64,000 nt of DNA from SURF-21 sp964529285 (GCA_964529285.1 CAZGWK010000003.1:65963-129962), one strand, 5' to 3'. Counted from the first letter of the stretch, positions 9,202 through 18,661 are shown. Numbers and translations are program-made. Notes: generated from the sequence alone by a model not told the origin.

Positions 9202-9225
9202 GGGGAGGGGTGGATACCCCTCCCC
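9202..9225. terminator. Bidirectional hairpin terminator between convergent genes
   Basis: A perfect 10-bp stem (9202-9211 with 9216-9225) and 4-nt loop lie between the flavoprotein stop (9171) and the clpC stop (9238), placed to serve both transcripts. The U-tract is poor. Confidence 0.65.
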
Positions 9226-9237
9226 CGCTTTACGCGC

Positions 9238-11712
9238 TCAGGTGGTCTGCAGGAGGTCGGCGCCGCTCTCCGGGGCCTCTACCTTCTCGAAGGTTATGCG
9301 TCCTTCCGCGTCGGTGGCGATGAGGATGGTCGAGCCAGGCAGGTATTCCTTGGCCAGTACCTTCTCCGAGAGAGGGTCCTCGATCAGTTTCTGGATGGCG
9401 CGGCGCAGGGGTCTCGCGCCGTACACCGGATCGTAACCCTCCGAAACCAGCGTTTCCCTGGCGTCGTCGGAGAGTATTATCTCAATCTCCTGCTCGGCAA
9501 GCTGTTCCTTTACCCGTTTCATGAGCAGGTCCACGATCTTCTTTATCTCGTTGTGGCTGAGTTCGTGGAAGACGATGACGTCGTCTATGCGGTTAAGCAA
9601 CTCGGGCCGGAATGTCTTTTTCAGCTCCGAGAGCACGCGGTCCTTCATCTTGTCGTAATCCATTCCCGTATCTTTCTGGGTGGTGAAGCCGAGGGAGGTT
9701 CCCTTGCTGATGTCCCTGGCCCCCAAGTTGGAGGTCATGATGACCACGGTATTGCGGAAGTCCACCTTGTGACCCTGGGAATCGGTAAGCCGGCCGTCCT
9801 CCAGAATCTGCAGGAGCATATTGAACGCGTCGGGATGCGCCTTCTCGATCTCGTCCAGGAGCACCACGCTGAAGGGCTTGCGGCGCACCGCCTCGGTGAG
9901 CTGTCCGCCCTCCTCGTACCCGACATAACCCGGAGGCGAGCCCACCAGCCGGGATACCGCATGTTTCTCCATGTATTCGGACATGTCGATCTGGATAAGC
10001 GCGGACTCGTCGCCGAAGAGGAACTCGGCCAGCGTGCGCGCCAGCTCCGTCTTCCCCACCCCGGAGGGTCCCAGGAAGATAAAGGAACCGCCGGGGCGCT
10101 TGGGGTCCTTGAGGCCGGCCCGGGTGCGGCGGATGGAACGGGAAACCGCTATCACCGCCTCGCTCTGGCCCACCACGCGCTCGTGCAGTGCATCCTCCAT
10201 GCGCAGCAGCTTGGTGCTCTCTTCCTCGGTGAGCTGGCTGACCGGGATACCAGTCCAGGAGGAGAGGATACCTGCGATGTCATCGTCGGTGACCTGCAGC
10301 TGATGGGAGCCGAGGGGTATCTTCCAATCCTCCTCGAGCTTATCCATCTCGCCGATTATCTCCTTCTCCTTGTCCCGCAAGCCGGCTGCTTTTTCGAATT
10401 CCTGTGCCGCTATGGCCGCCTGCTTTTCCTGGCGCACCTGCTGGAGCTTCTCTTCCAGTTCCCGGAAATCGGGCGGCGCGGTCATGGCATGTATGCGCAG
10501 GCGGGACGCGGCCTCGTCAATCAGGTCGATGGCCTTATCCGGCAGGAAGCGGTCGGAGATATAGCGGCTGGCAAGCCTGGCCGCGGACACCAGGGCATCG
10601 TCGGTTATGGCCACGCGGTGATGCGCCTCGTAACGGTCCCGCAGACCCTTCAATATATCGATGGTGTGTTCCAGCGTCGGCTCTTCCACCATGATGGGCT
10701 GAAAACGCCGCTCCAGGGCCGCGTCCTTCTCCAGGTGCTTGCGGTACTCGTCCAGGGTGGTCGCCCCTATGGTCTGGAGCTCACCGCGAGCCAGTGCCGG
10801 CTTCAGGATGGAGGCGGCGTCTATGGCGCCCTCCGCCGCACCGGCGCCGACCAGGTTGTGCAACTCATCGATAAAGAGGATGATATCGCCGCGGCTGCGT
10901 ATCTCCTTGACGACTTTCTTCAGGCGTTCCTCGAAGTCGCCGCGGTAGCGCGAGCCTGCCACCAGGGCACCCAGGTCCAGCGTATAGAGCTGTTTCCCGT
11001 TGAGCAGATGCGGTACCTCGTTGTTGACTATCTTCTGGGCGAAACCCTCGACCACCGCGGTCTTTCCCACCCCCGGCTCGCCGATAAGCACCGGGTTGTT
11101 CTTGGTGCGGCGGGATAGTACCTGCATCACCCGCTCTATCTCTTTGTCACGCCCGATGACCGGGTCCAACTTGCTCTGGGTGGCCAGCTGCGTGAGATTG
11201 CGTCCGAACTGATCCAGGAGCAGGTTGCCCTGGGCCGGCGCCTCGCCGGCCGCCTGGGCCACTTCCTTGGTCCCCGCGGCACCCGTCAGGAGCTGCACGA
11301 CCTGGTTGCGCACCCTGTCCAGGTCCGCTCCGAGCTTGGTCAACACCTGGGCCGCGACGCCCTCGCCCTCGCGGATGAGGCCCAAGAGAATATGCTCGGT
11401 ACCTATATAATTGTGGCCCAGCTGCAACGCCTCCCGCAGGGATAACTCCAGGACTTTTTTAGCCCTCGGCGTGAAGGGGATATGCCCAGTGGGAGCCGAG
11501 CTGCCTCTTCCGATTATCTCCTCTACCTGACTACGTACCGCCTCCAGGCTCATGCCCATGGACTCCAGGGCCTTGGCCGCCACACCCTCGCCCTCCTGTA
11601 TCAATCCAAGGAGAAGGTGTTCGGTGCCTATATAATTGTGGTTGAGCATGCGGGCCTCTTCCTGGGCCAACACAACAACCCGCCTTGCCCGGTCTGAAAA
11701 CCTCTGAAACAC
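9238..11712 (-). CDS. clpC: ATP-dependent Clp protease ATP-binding subunit ClpC
   Basis: 824 residues, a class I Clp/Hsp100 unfoldase. The double Clp-N repeat (HNYIGTEHLLLGLI twice, residues about 1-145) is followed by AAA1 with Walker A GEPGVGKT (near 215), a UVR-type middle coil (about 420-455), AAA2 with Walker A GPSGVGKT (near 550) and Clp D2-small. It feeds substrates to ClpP, which is not in the window. Unlike Bacillus, no ctsR-mcsA-mcsB precede it, and no CtsR or HAIR operator was seen upstream, consistent with the stand-alone clpC of many Actinobacteria. Confidence 0.97.
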   Translation of the reverse strand: MFQRFSDRARRVVVLAQEEARMLNHNYIGTEHLLLGLIQEGEGVAAKALESMGMSLEAVRSQVEEIIGRGSSAPTGHIPFTPRAKKVLELSLREALQLGHNYIGTEHILLGLIREGEGVAAQVLTKLGADLDRVRNQVVQLLTGAAGTKEVAQAAGEAPAQGNLLLDQFGRNLTQLATQSKLDPVIGRDKEIERVMQVLSRRTKNNPVLIGEPGVGKTAVVEGFAQKIVNNEVPHLLNGKQLYTLDLGALVAGSRYRGDFEERLKKVVKEIRSRGDIILFIDELHNLVGAGAAEGAIDAASILKPALARGELQTIGATTLDEYRKHLEKDAALERRFQPIMVEEPTLEHTIDILKGLRDRYEAHHRVAITDDALVSAARLASRYISDRFLPDKAIDLIDEAASRLRIHAMTAPPDFRELEEKLQQVRQEKQAAIAAQEFEKAAGLRDKEKEIIGEMDKLEEDWKIPLGSHQLQVTDDDIAGILSSWTGIPVSQLTEEESTKLLRMEDALHERVVGQSEAVIAVSRSIRRTRAGLKDPKRPGGSFIFLGPSGVGKTELARTLAEFLFGDESALIQIDMSEYMEKHAVSRLVGSPPGYVGYEEGGQLTEAVRRKPFSVVLLDEIEKAHPDAFNMLLQILEDGRLTDSQGHKVDFRNTVVIMTSNLGARDISKGTSLGFTTQKDTGMDYDKMKDRVLSELKKTFRPELLNRIDDVIVFHELSHNEIKKIVDLLMKRVKEQLAEQEIEIILSDDARETLVSEGYDPVYGARPLRRAIQKLIEDPLSEKVLAKEYLPGSTILIATDAEGRITFEKVEAPESGADLLQTT

Positions 11713-12060
11713 TACTTATCCCTCCAAAATATTTCTCTACAATTCATACTAATTATTATTCTCGTTCCTTGCAAAGACGTTTCGCCATGCGTTATCTCAA
11801 GTCCTCCGGCGAGCGTCTACCCTCGATGCACACCAACATGGCTTTCCGTCTATCTAAATCGTCATCGCCCGGGCCTTACTTGAAGAACGGCCGGTCAGCG
11901 GCTCGTTCCGCGGTTCACACTATATATTATTCCCATAAACGGGCTCCGGAACGCCAGCGGTCCCCATGAGATACGACGCCCCATCAGATGTATTGTTCCA
12001 GACATCTGCGCATATGCGAACTTATCGGCTGTTCTTTTTCGACGGGAGAAATCCTTCGGA
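11713..12060. other. Intergenic region between clpC and lysS
   Basis: 348 bp. The left part is the clpC upstream region, AT-rich around 11900-11940 (TAATATATAG on the minus strand could be a -10). A 7-bp stem (11985-11991 with 12002-12008) lies just after the lysS stop and may end the greA-lysS transcript. No gene is supported. Confidence 0.35.
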
Positions 12061-13584
12061 TTATACGCCGCGCGGGGTCTCGGAGCGGAGGTGCGGGAAG
12101 AGTATGACTTCCCGTATGGAATGTGAGTCCGTGAGCAGCATCACCAGGCGGTCCACGCCGAGGCCGAGTCCTCCCGTCGGCGGCATGCCGAACTCGAGGG
12201 AGCGCAGGAAATCATGGTCCACGACATGCGCTTCTTCGTCGCCCCCCTCCCTCTGCCGGGCCTGTTCCTCAAAGCGTTCCCTCTGGTCCATAGGGTCTAT
12301 GAGCTCGGAGAAAGCGTTGGCGATCTCGCGACCGGCCGCGATGAGCTCGAACCTCTCGGTCAGGAAAGGATCGTCGCGATGGGCCCGGGCCAGCGGGGAT
12401 ACCTCGCGCGGGTAATCCATGACCAGGGTCGGCTCCCACAGGTTGGGCTCAACCAGCTTCTCGAAAAGCTCGGTGATGATCTTGCCGGCTCCCCATCCTT
12501 TTTCGAGGGGCAATTCGTGCTCTTCCGCAAGGGCGCGCAGTTCCCCTTGCGGCGTGTCCGCGCCTACCGTGCGGCCCGTCGCCTCGCATACCGCCTGCAC
12601 GAGCGTAACGCGGCGCCACGGGGTCGCAAAGTCCAGGGGTTCGCCCTGGTAATCGAAGGCCAGCGATCCCTTCACCGACTGCACGACCTCCGTGAGCATT
12701 TCCTCCAGGAAACCAGCGAGGTCGAGGTAGTCCACGTATGCCCAGTAGAACTCGAGCATGGTGAACTCGGGGTTGTGTTTGTAAGATATTCCCTCGTTAC
12801 GAAAGTTGCGGTTTATCTCGTAGACCTTCTCCAGGCCGCCCACGATGCAGCGCTTGAGATAAAGCTCGGGAGCGATGCGCAGGTAGAGGTTCTCTCCCAG
12901 CGCCTGGTGGAAGGTGGTAAAGGGGCGGGCCGTGGCGCCGCCGGGGATGGGCTGCAGCATGGGGGTCTCCACCTCCAGGAACCCGCGCGCGTCCAGATAG
13001 CGGCGCAGCTCCTGTATGGCCTTTACCCTTACCATGAGGTTCTTCTTCACCTCGGGGTTGACCATGAGGTCCAGGTATCTCTGGCGGTAACGCAGCTCGA
13101 TGTCCTTGAGGCCGTGCCATTTCTCCGGCAGGGGCCTGAGGCTCTTGCTCAGCAGCGCGAACGATGCGACCCTCACCGTGAGCTCGCCGCGCCTGCTTTT
13201 GAATACCGTTCCCTCCACGCCGATCCAGTCACCGATGTCAAGTTCCGCGAACATCTCGTATCGCTCGGCTCCCATGGAATCCACGGAGGCCATGATCTGC
13301 AGCCGGCCATCGCGGTCCTCGAGATCGGCGAAACATGCTTTGCCGTGACGGCGCAAGGCCATGATCCTGCCGGCCATGCTGGCGGTGTAATCGCTCTCCT
13401 CTCCGTTCGCGAGGGTCTCGAAGCGGTCGCGGATGTCGCATGAAAGATCGCTGCGCGGATATCTCAAGGCGTAGGGCTCTACGCCGCGCCTTCTCCAATC
13501 CTCCAGTTTCTCCAGGCGCCTCTTGACCAGGTCCCCTTCGTCCTGGAAAGCCGCGGGTTCCGTTTCATCGCCCAAATGATTCAC
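12061..13584 (-). CDS. lysS: Lysyl-tRNA synthetase, class II
   Basis: 507 residues. An N-terminal OB-fold anticodon-binding domain (about 60-180) is followed by the class II catalytic core: motif 2 FRNEGISYKHNPEFTMLEFY and motif 3 GGLGLGVDRLVML. It charges tRNA-Lys. It follows greA by 15 bp, the widespread greA-lysS pair, and is probably co-transcribed from the promoter at about 14200. Confidence 0.97.
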   Translation of the reverse strand: MNHLGDETEPAAFQDEGDLVKRRLEKLEDWRRRGVEPYALRYPRSDLSCDIRDRFETLANGEESDYTASMAGRIMALRRHGKACFADLEDRDGRLQIMASVDSMGAERYEMFAELDIGDWIGVEGTVFKSRRGELTVRVASFALLSKSLRPLPEKWHGLKDIELRYRQRYLDLMVNPEVKKNLMVRVKAIQELRRYLDARGFLEVETPMLQPIPGGATARPFTTFHQALGENLYLRIAPELYLKRCIVGGLEKVYEINRNFRNEGISYKHNPEFTMLEFYWAYVDYLDLAGFLEEMLTEVVQSVKGSLAFDYQGEPLDFATPWRRVTLVQAVCEATGRTVGADTPQGELRALAEEHELPLEKGWGAGKIITELFEKLVEPNLWEPTLVMDYPREVSPLARAHRDDPFLTERFELIAAGREIANAFSELIDPMDQRERFEEQARQREGGDEEAHVVDHDFLRSLEFGMPPTGGLGLGVDRLVMLLTDSHSIREVILFPHLRSETPRGV

Positions 13585-13599
13585 ACCCCGATTTCCGCG

Positions 13600-14121
13600 T
13601 CAGCGCTCGATATGCAGAATACGGTATTTCAATACCCCGGAGGGGACCTGTACCTCCACCACCTCGCCCGCCTTGTGCCCCATGATGGCCTTGCCCACCG
13701 GAGACTGGTCGGATATGCATCCATGGTCTCCACGCGCTTCGGCCGCGCTGACCAGACGCAGGTGCATCTCGTCGCCCCTCTCCATGTCCTCCAGGCGCAC
13801 GGATGAACCTATGGTCACCCGAGAGAGATTGATCTCCTCTTCCCTTATCACGCGAGCGTTGTCCAGGGTGTTCTCGATCTCCATTATGCGGCCGTGTACG
13901 AAGGCCTGCTCGTGCTTGGCGTCGTCGTATTCCGAGTTCTCCGTGATATCGCCGAAAGCCCTGGCCTGCTCTATGCGCTTGGCCACCTCCCAGCGTTTCA
14001 CGTTCTTGAGATGATCGAGCTCCTCCTGCAGCTTCTGAAAACCTCGCTCGGTAAGGACTATGTCGTCCTCCTTCTCCTCCCGGAATTCTCCAAGGTTCGG
14101 TTTTAATACTTTGTCTTCCAT
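13600..14121 (-). CDS. greA: Transcription elongation factor GreA
   Basis: 173 residues from ATG 14121, fixed by AAAGGATGAGAAG. It has an N-terminal coiled coil with the tip motif GDITENSEYDDAKHEQA, whose acidic residues enter the RNA polymerase secondary channel and stimulate transcript cleavage, and a C-terminal FKBP-like domain (ISDQSPVGKAIMGHKAGE). It carries a roughly 20-residue charged N-terminal extension before the canonical VLTERGFQKLQEEL. A consensus promoter lies upstream. Confidence 0.95.
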   Translation of the reverse strand: MEDKVLKPNLGEFREEKEDDIVLTERGFQKLQEELDHLKNVKRWEVAKRIEQARAFGDITENSEYDDAKHEQAFVHGRIMEIENTLDNARVIREEEINLSRVTIGSSVRLEDMERGDEMHLRLVSAAEARGDHGCISDQSPVGKAIMGHKAGEVVEVQVPSGVLKYRILHIER

Positions 14122-14187
14122 CTTCTCATCCTTTAACTGTTCGCACGATTCAGTGGGATTCCATGTGACATGAGATAACAAAATGCT

Positions 14188-14216
14188 ATTATAGGCCAGC
14201 CCGAAAGACCAGTCAA
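14188..14216 (-). promoter_or_regulatory. Sigma-A type promoter of greA-lysS
   Basis: Minus strand TTGACT (14216-14211), 17-nt spacer, TATAAT (14193-14188). Predicted transcription start is about 14181, giving a leader of about 60 nt to greA. The best -35/-10 match in the window. Confidence 0.75.
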
Positions 14217-14312
14217 AGCCGCGGGTACGCCGCGGACCATATGCCGGAAAATCCTCTAGCGACTCCCAGCCCCGACCTGTTCGATCGCCGCATAAATCTT
14301 GCGGGGCGAGGG

Positions 14313-14318
14313 TATAAT
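14313..14318 (+). promoter_or_regulatory. TATAAT -10 element at the 5' end of the acyl-CoA synthetase gene
   Basis: TATAAT ends 2 bp before the first in-frame ATG (14321), so transcription would be expected to start at about 14325, inside that codon's downstream sequence. No good -35. If used, translation must start later, which bears on the start choice for the next gene. Confidence 0.4.
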
Positions 14319-14320
14319 GG

Positions 14321-16459
14321 ATGCGAAAACAACGGTGGGAATCATCAGAGGGGAGGGGAGGAAAACTGCTCGAGGAGCTTTTCCAGCCTTCAGCGCTGGC
14401 GGTGATAGGAGCCTCCGAAAAAGCCGGCAAGGTGGGGAGAGTCGTCCTGGAGAACATACTCGACTCCGGTTACGCAGGAAGGGTCTTCCCGGTCAATCCA
14501 TCCTACCGGGAGGTATTATCGCTACCGTGTTATCCCTCCGTCTCCGATCTGCCCGAAACGCCGGAACTCGCGGTCATCATCATCCCCGCCGCGGCGGTCC
14601 AGGGCGTTTTGGAGGAATGCGGAAAGGGCGGGGTGAAGGCGGCGATCATCATCTCGGCCGGCTTCAAGGAATCGGGCATAGAAGGATACCGCATGGAGAC
14701 GGAGCTGCGGCGGTCCGCCGAACTCCTGGGCATGGACGTCCTCGGGCCCAACTGTCTCGGAATCGCCGACACCTCTACTCCCCTGAATGCGACTTTCGCC
14801 ACCAGGGCCCCGCTGCCGGGCAAGGTGGCTTTCATGTCGCAATCAGGTGCCCTTTGTACGGCCGTACTGGGGTGGTCGCTGGAGAACCACCTGGGCTTCT
14901 CGCGCTTTATCAGCCTGGGCAACAAGATGGACCTGAACGAGAGCGATCTGCTGGAAGCGCTGGAGAATGACGGCAATACCTCGGTGATCGCCGCTTACCT
15001 GGAGGGGATCGACGAGGGTGAGAGGTTTCTCGACGTGACCGCGCGCGTAAGCCGTTCCAAGCCGGTGATCATCTTCAAGGCGGGAGTCACCCAGGCGGGT
15101 GCTCGCGCCGTCTCGTCCCATACCGGCACCCTGGCCGGCTCCGAGAAAGCTTATACCGCCGCCTTCAAGAAATGTGGAGCGCTGCGCGCCGATACCGTGG
15201 AAGGTCTGTTTATGCTGGCAAGGGGATTCTCCGCGCAGCCTCCACCGGCAGGGCCCCGGGTATGCGTAGTCACCAACGCCGGCGGACCCGGTATCATAAC
15301 ATCCGACGCCCTTGAGCGCGCGGGCCTTACCCTGGCCTCGCTGGGAGAGGAAACCGCACGCGGGCTGCGCGAGGGGCTTCCCGAGGCGGCAAGCGTGTAC
15401 AACCCGGTCGACGTGCTTGGCGACGCGGGAGCGGATCGCTACCGGCTGGCTATCGAGCACACGCTCGCGGATCCAGGAGTTGATTCGCTGCTCGTCATCC
15501 TGACCCCACAGGCCATGACCGACGCTACGCATACGGCGCGCGTGGTGGCGGAATGCGCAGGGGGATCGAACAAGACCGTCTTCGCCGTCTTCATGGGCGG
15601 GCAGGAGATGGCGAAAGCAGAGGAAATCATGAGAGAAGCGGGTATTTTAAACTTCCAGTTTCCGGAGGAAGCCGTATCCACCCTGCGCAGCATGAATGCT
15701 TACACCGACTTCCTCTCACGACCCCGGCAGACCTGGGTGCGTTTCGACGTGAACATGTCTAAGGTGCGAGACGTTATAGACAGGATGCGCGAGCAGAAAC
15801 GCAACGAACTGGTGGAAGTCGAAGCAAGGGAGATACTCGAGGCTTACGGCCTTCCCGTTGCGCGCACGCTCATGGCGACGAATCTCGAGGAATGCATAAG
15901 ACACGGACGCGAGATAGGCTACCCCGTGGTGATAAAGATATCCTCCCCACAGATACTGCATAAGACGGACATGGGTGGAGTGGTCGTGGGTATCGAAAAC
16001 ACCGACGAGCTCATCTCGGCATACGAACAGGTCACCGCCAATGCCCGCAAGTTCTTTCCCAGGGCCGATATCTGGGGAGTGCTGGTGCAGGAGATGCTGC
16101 CTCCCTCGCGCGAGTTGATAGTGGGCATGAACCGCGACAGCCAGTTCGGCCCCCTGCTGATGACGGGCCTGGGCGGGGTTTACGTAGAGGTACTCAAGGA
16201 CGTGAGTTTCCGCCTCGCCCCGGTGAGCGAGGAAGACGTCATGGATATGCTGCGCGAACTGAAGAGCTACTGGTTGCTCAAGGGAGCGCGCGGCGAAGCG
16301 CCGGCGGATATTGATGCGGTCATTGAATCCGTCCTGCGCATCTCCCAGCTGGTCACGGATTTTTCCGAGATATACGAGCTGGACATAAACCCGTTACGGG
16401 TCCTGGAGGACGGGAAAGGTTGCCTGGCGGCCGACGCCAGGATCGTTCTAGAGGAGTGA
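14321..16459 (+). CDS. Acyl-CoA/acetyl-CoA synthetase (ADP-forming), fused alpha-beta subunits
   Basis: Up to 712 residues. Domain order: CoA-binding Rossmann (LFQPSALAVIGASEKAGKVG), succinyl-CoA-ligase-like flavodoxin domains, then ATP-grasp (about 480-710; EMLPPSRELIVGMNRD). SHTGTLAGS (about 267) carries the His that is phosphorylated in the cycle. The enzyme makes acetate (or another acid) plus ATP from acyl-CoA, ADP and Pi; it is typical of archaea and some anaerobic bacteria. The start is uncertain: ATG 14321 adds 15 atypical residues and sits on a -10 box, whereas CTG 14366 follows GGGGAGGGGAGG and begins the family-like LLEELFQPSALAV. The next gene starts 6 bp after the stop. Confidence 0.92.
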   Translation: MRKQRWESSEGRGGKLLEELFQPSALAVIGASEKAGKVGRVVLENILDSGYAGRVFPVNPSYREVLSLPCYPSVSDLPETPELAVIIIPAAAVQGVLEECGKGGVKAAIIISAGFKESGIEGYRMETELRRSAELLGMDVLGPNCLGIADTSTPLNATFATRAPLPGKVAFMSQSGALCTAVLGWSLENHLGFSRFISLGNKMDLNESDLLEALENDGNTSVIAAYLEGIDEGERFLDVTARVSRSKPVIIFKAGVTQAGARAVSSHTGTLAGSEKAYTAAFKKCGALRADTVEGLFMLARGFSAQPPPAGPRVCVVTNAGGPGIITSDALERAGLTLASLGEETARGLREGLPEAASVYNPVDVLGDAGADRYRLAIEHTLADPGVDSLLVILTPQAMTDATHTARVVAECAGGSNKTVFAVFMGGQEMAKAEEIMREAGILNFQFPEEAVSTLRSMNAYTDFLSRPRQTWVRFDVNMSKVRDVIDRMREQKRNELVEVEAREILEAYGLPVARTLMATNLEECIRHGREIGYPVVIKISSPQILHKTDMGGVVVGIENTDELISAYEQVTANARKFFPRADIWGVLVQEMLPPSRELIVGMNRDSQFGPLLMTGLGGVYVEVLKDVSFRLAPVSEEDVMDMLRELKSYWLLKGARGEAPADIDAVIESVLRISQLVTDFSEIYELDINPLRVLEDGKGCLAADARIVLEE

Positions 16460-16464
16460 GTAAA

Positions 16465-17526
16465 ATGGTATGTCTTTACCTGACTTCGGAGGTCGGACTC
16501 TCGGGCTTGCATACGATGTGTATAGGGCTGGGCATGCGCTTCCGGGAAGAGAACCTGCGGGTGGGTTACATAAAACCCGTCGGACACCGTTACTACCTCG
16601 TAGATGGAAAGGTGACGGACGAGGACGCAGCTTTCATGTGCCAGACCCTGCAGCTCGAGGAAGACCTCGACGATCTCTGCCCGGTGATGCTCACTCCCCA
16701 ACTCGTTTTCGAACACTACCATGAGGGCGCGGAGGATCTGCTCGCGCGGGTGCAAGGGGCCTTCGAGCGTGTAAGCAAGGGCAAGGATTTAGTCATCGCG
16801 CAGGGGGCGTACACCTCGCTGCAAGGCCGTTTTTTCGGCCTCTCCGCCTATCAGCTGGCCCCTGTATTCGGCGCGCGGGTCATACTCGTGGAGCGCTTCG
16901 ACGACGCCTTCCTGGCCGACAACGTGCTCGCTGCGCGGGACGATTTCGGGGCAAGCCTCATGGGCGTCATTTACAATATAATCCCCCCCATACGCGAGAG
17001 CTTCGTCGAGGAGATCATCACTCCCAACCTGGAGAGGGAAGGAATACCGGTGCTGGGGAGGGTTCCGTCCGACCGGCTCCTTACCTCTATAAACGTGGGC
17101 GATCTATCCAAACTCCTGGAAGGACGGGTCCTCAGCGGCGAAGCTTACCTGGACAACCTGGTCGAGGATATAGTAGTGGGGGCCATGGGCCAGGAGCATG
17201 CCCTGTCCATTTTCCGCAAGCGCCACAACCTATGCGTGGTGACGGGCGGCGACCGCACCGATATCATGCTGGCGGCCATGGAGGCCAAGGCACGTTGCCT
17301 TCTCCTCTCCGGCAACCTCTATCCCTCCAGCATCATCCTGGGCAAGGCTGAGGAGCTGGGCATACCGGTGATCATGGTCGCTAGCGATACCTTCACGACC
17401 GCAGAGCGAGCGGACACCATCATCAAGAGCGCGCGCACCCACGAGAAAAAGAAACTCGAAAGGCTGCGGGAACTTATCGACAGTTTCGTGGACCTGCGGC
17501 GCCTGAGGGAGCTTGCGGGAATCTAG
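16465..17526 (+). CDS. BioD-like ATPase with DRTGG domain (phosphotransacetylase N-terminal-like)
   Basis: 353 residues from ATG 16465 (GAGGAG upstream). The N-terminal half resembles the AAA_26/BioD-like P-loop domain found in front of long Pta enzymes, but the loop here (YLTSEVGLSGLHT) lacks a canonical GKT. The C-terminal part has a DRTGG domain (VVTGGDRTDIMLAAMEA), a regulatory module. No phosphotransacetylase catalytic domain follows. The tight coupling to the ADP-forming synthetase suggests it regulates or assists that enzyme; this is inference. Its stop codon overlaps that of the convergent M23 gene at CTAG (17523-17526). Confidence 0.82.
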   Translation: MVCLYLTSEVGLSGLHTMCIGLGMRFREENLRVGYIKPVGHRYYLVDGKVTDEDAAFMCQTLQLEEDLDDLCPVMLTPQLVFEHYHEGAEDLLARVQGAFERVSKGKDLVIAQGAYTSLQGRFFGLSAYQLAPVFGARVILVERFDDAFLADNVLAARDDFGASLMGVIYNIIPPIRESFVEEIITPNLEREGIPVLGRVPSDRLLTSINVGDLSKLLEGRVLSGEAYLDNLVEDIVVGAMGQEHALSIFRKRHNLCVVTGGDRTDIMLAAMEAKARCLLLSGNLYPSSIILGKAEELGIPVIMVASDTFTTAERADTIIKSARTHEKKKLERLRELIDSFVDLRRLRELAGI

Positions 17527-18626
17527 CGGATGGCCACCAGCAAGGGATACGGATTCACCGCTGCGCCCCCGTTGGGGTGCCACTCGAAGTGGAGGTGGGG
17601 GCAGCCGCGCGCATTTCCGGTATCGCCCACGTAGCCGATGACCTGTCCTCCACTTACCCGGCCCGATGCCGCATAACCCTGCAGGTGCATATAATAATAT
17701 AGATGGCCATTATCTCCGTATAGAAAGACATACAGCCCTGCATTGCCGCCGCTGCGCTGCACAACCGTGCCGCTGGTGATGGCCACGCAGGGAGTGCCGT
17801 AGTCGGCCATGACATCGCATCCCTTGTGGCGGCGGCCGCCTGACCGCGGGGCGCCCCAGTCGTTGACGAAGCTGTGTGGGCCGGCCACGGGGAAATACAG
17901 CCCGTTCACGGGTCCCACGTTCCAGCCGCCTCCGCCGCCTCCGCCGCCTCCGTATCGGTTGCTCAACAGCGAGGCCACCTCGGAGTCGATCCCGGCCAGG
18001 AGGGCTTTCTGCTCGTTGAGCTTGCTCTGTATGTCGCTCCTCTGGCTCTCCAGGCTGTTCGAGTATGCCTGGTATTCGGCCTTGGCGTTCTCGAGTTCGG
18101 CGCGGCGTACCCTGATCTCGGCCATGAGGCTCTCGGCGGAGAGGATCGCCTCGGCATCGTGATTGCCGATGCGGGACATATAATCGTACGAGTTGACGAA
18201 GGTATTGAAATCCTCGCATTCCAGGAGCACGTCGATTGCAGAAGCATTGCCCTGCTTGTACATCGCCACAAGACGCTCTGCCAGGATGCCCTGCCAGAGC
18301 TCGTATTCCGCCTCGGCCGTCTGCAGTTGTACCTGGTTAGCCTCGATATTGGCCTGCACGGAGGCGAGGCGGGCCTTGGTCTGGTTCAGCTCGGAGGTAA
18401 GGCGGTTCAATTCCGCCTGGAGGGAGTTCAACTGTTGTTCTACCTGCCGTGCCTGTTCCTTCTTCTCGCTTAGCGAGTCCGCTACCGCGGGCGGCGCGGA
18501 CTGGCCCAGCAGCAAAAGCACGGCCACAAAAAAAAGGGTTACGCGAAGAGAGTTCTTGAGGACTCTTACGGTTCCTGTCCTTCCGTTATCGTGCACCCGA
18601 AAACCGCCTTGCTCGCATGTACTCAC
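17523..18626 (-). CDS. Secreted M23 (LytM-type) peptidoglycan hydrolase with N-terminal coiled coil
   Basis: 367 residues from GTG 18626. The start has no ribosome site but lies 5 nt after a TACAAT box, so it is probably leaderless. Signal peptide at about 28-50 (VTLFFVAVLLLLGQ, cleavage near AVADS), a long coiled coil (50-225), a Gly-rich hinge, then an M23 domain with HKGCDV (HxxxD) and HLHFEWH (HxH) zinc ligands. The PcsB/EnvC-like architecture implies control of hydrolysis by the coiled coil, usually through FtsEX. It is a paralogue in design of the NlpC/P60 gene at 52.3-53.4 kb. Confidence 0.9.
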   Translation of the reverse strand: MSTCEQGGFRVHDNGRTGTVRVLKNSLRVTLFFVAVLLLLGQSAPPAVADSLSEKKEQARQVEQQLNSLQAELNRLTSELNQTKARLASVQANIEANQVQLQTAEAEYELWQGILAERLVAMYKQGNASAIDVLLECEDFNTFVNSYDYMSRIGNHDAEAILSAESLMAEIRVRRAELENAKAEYQAYSNSLESQRSDIQSKLNEQKALLAGIDSEVASLLSNRYGGGGGGGGGWNVGPVNGLYFPVAGPHSFVNDWGAPRSGGRRHKGCDVMADYGTPCVAITSGTVVQRSGGNAGLYVFLYGDNGHLYYYMHLQGYAASGRVSGGQVIGYVGDTGNARGCPHLHFEWHPNGGAAVNPYPLLVAIR

Positions 18627-18631
18627 TCTGT

Positions 18632-18661
18632 ATTGTAGGAAAACTTTCGCGAAACAGTCAA
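18632..18661 (-). promoter_or_regulatory. Promoter of the M23 hydrolase gene (leaderless)
   Basis: Minus strand TTGACT (18661-18656), 18-nt spacer, TACAAT (18637-18632). The GTG start at 18626 begins 6 nt after the -10, so the transcript would start on or within 1-2 nt of the start codon. Confidence 0.6.

Noticed and set aside
9181..11118. 645-codon plus-strand open frame opposite clpC
   Set aside because: Shadow of the high-GC clpC codon pattern; no ribosome site or family likeness, and clpC is unambiguous.
11713..11950. CtsR or HAIR operator upstream of clpC
   Set aside because: No tandem GGTCAAA-type heptads or HspR inverted repeat seen.
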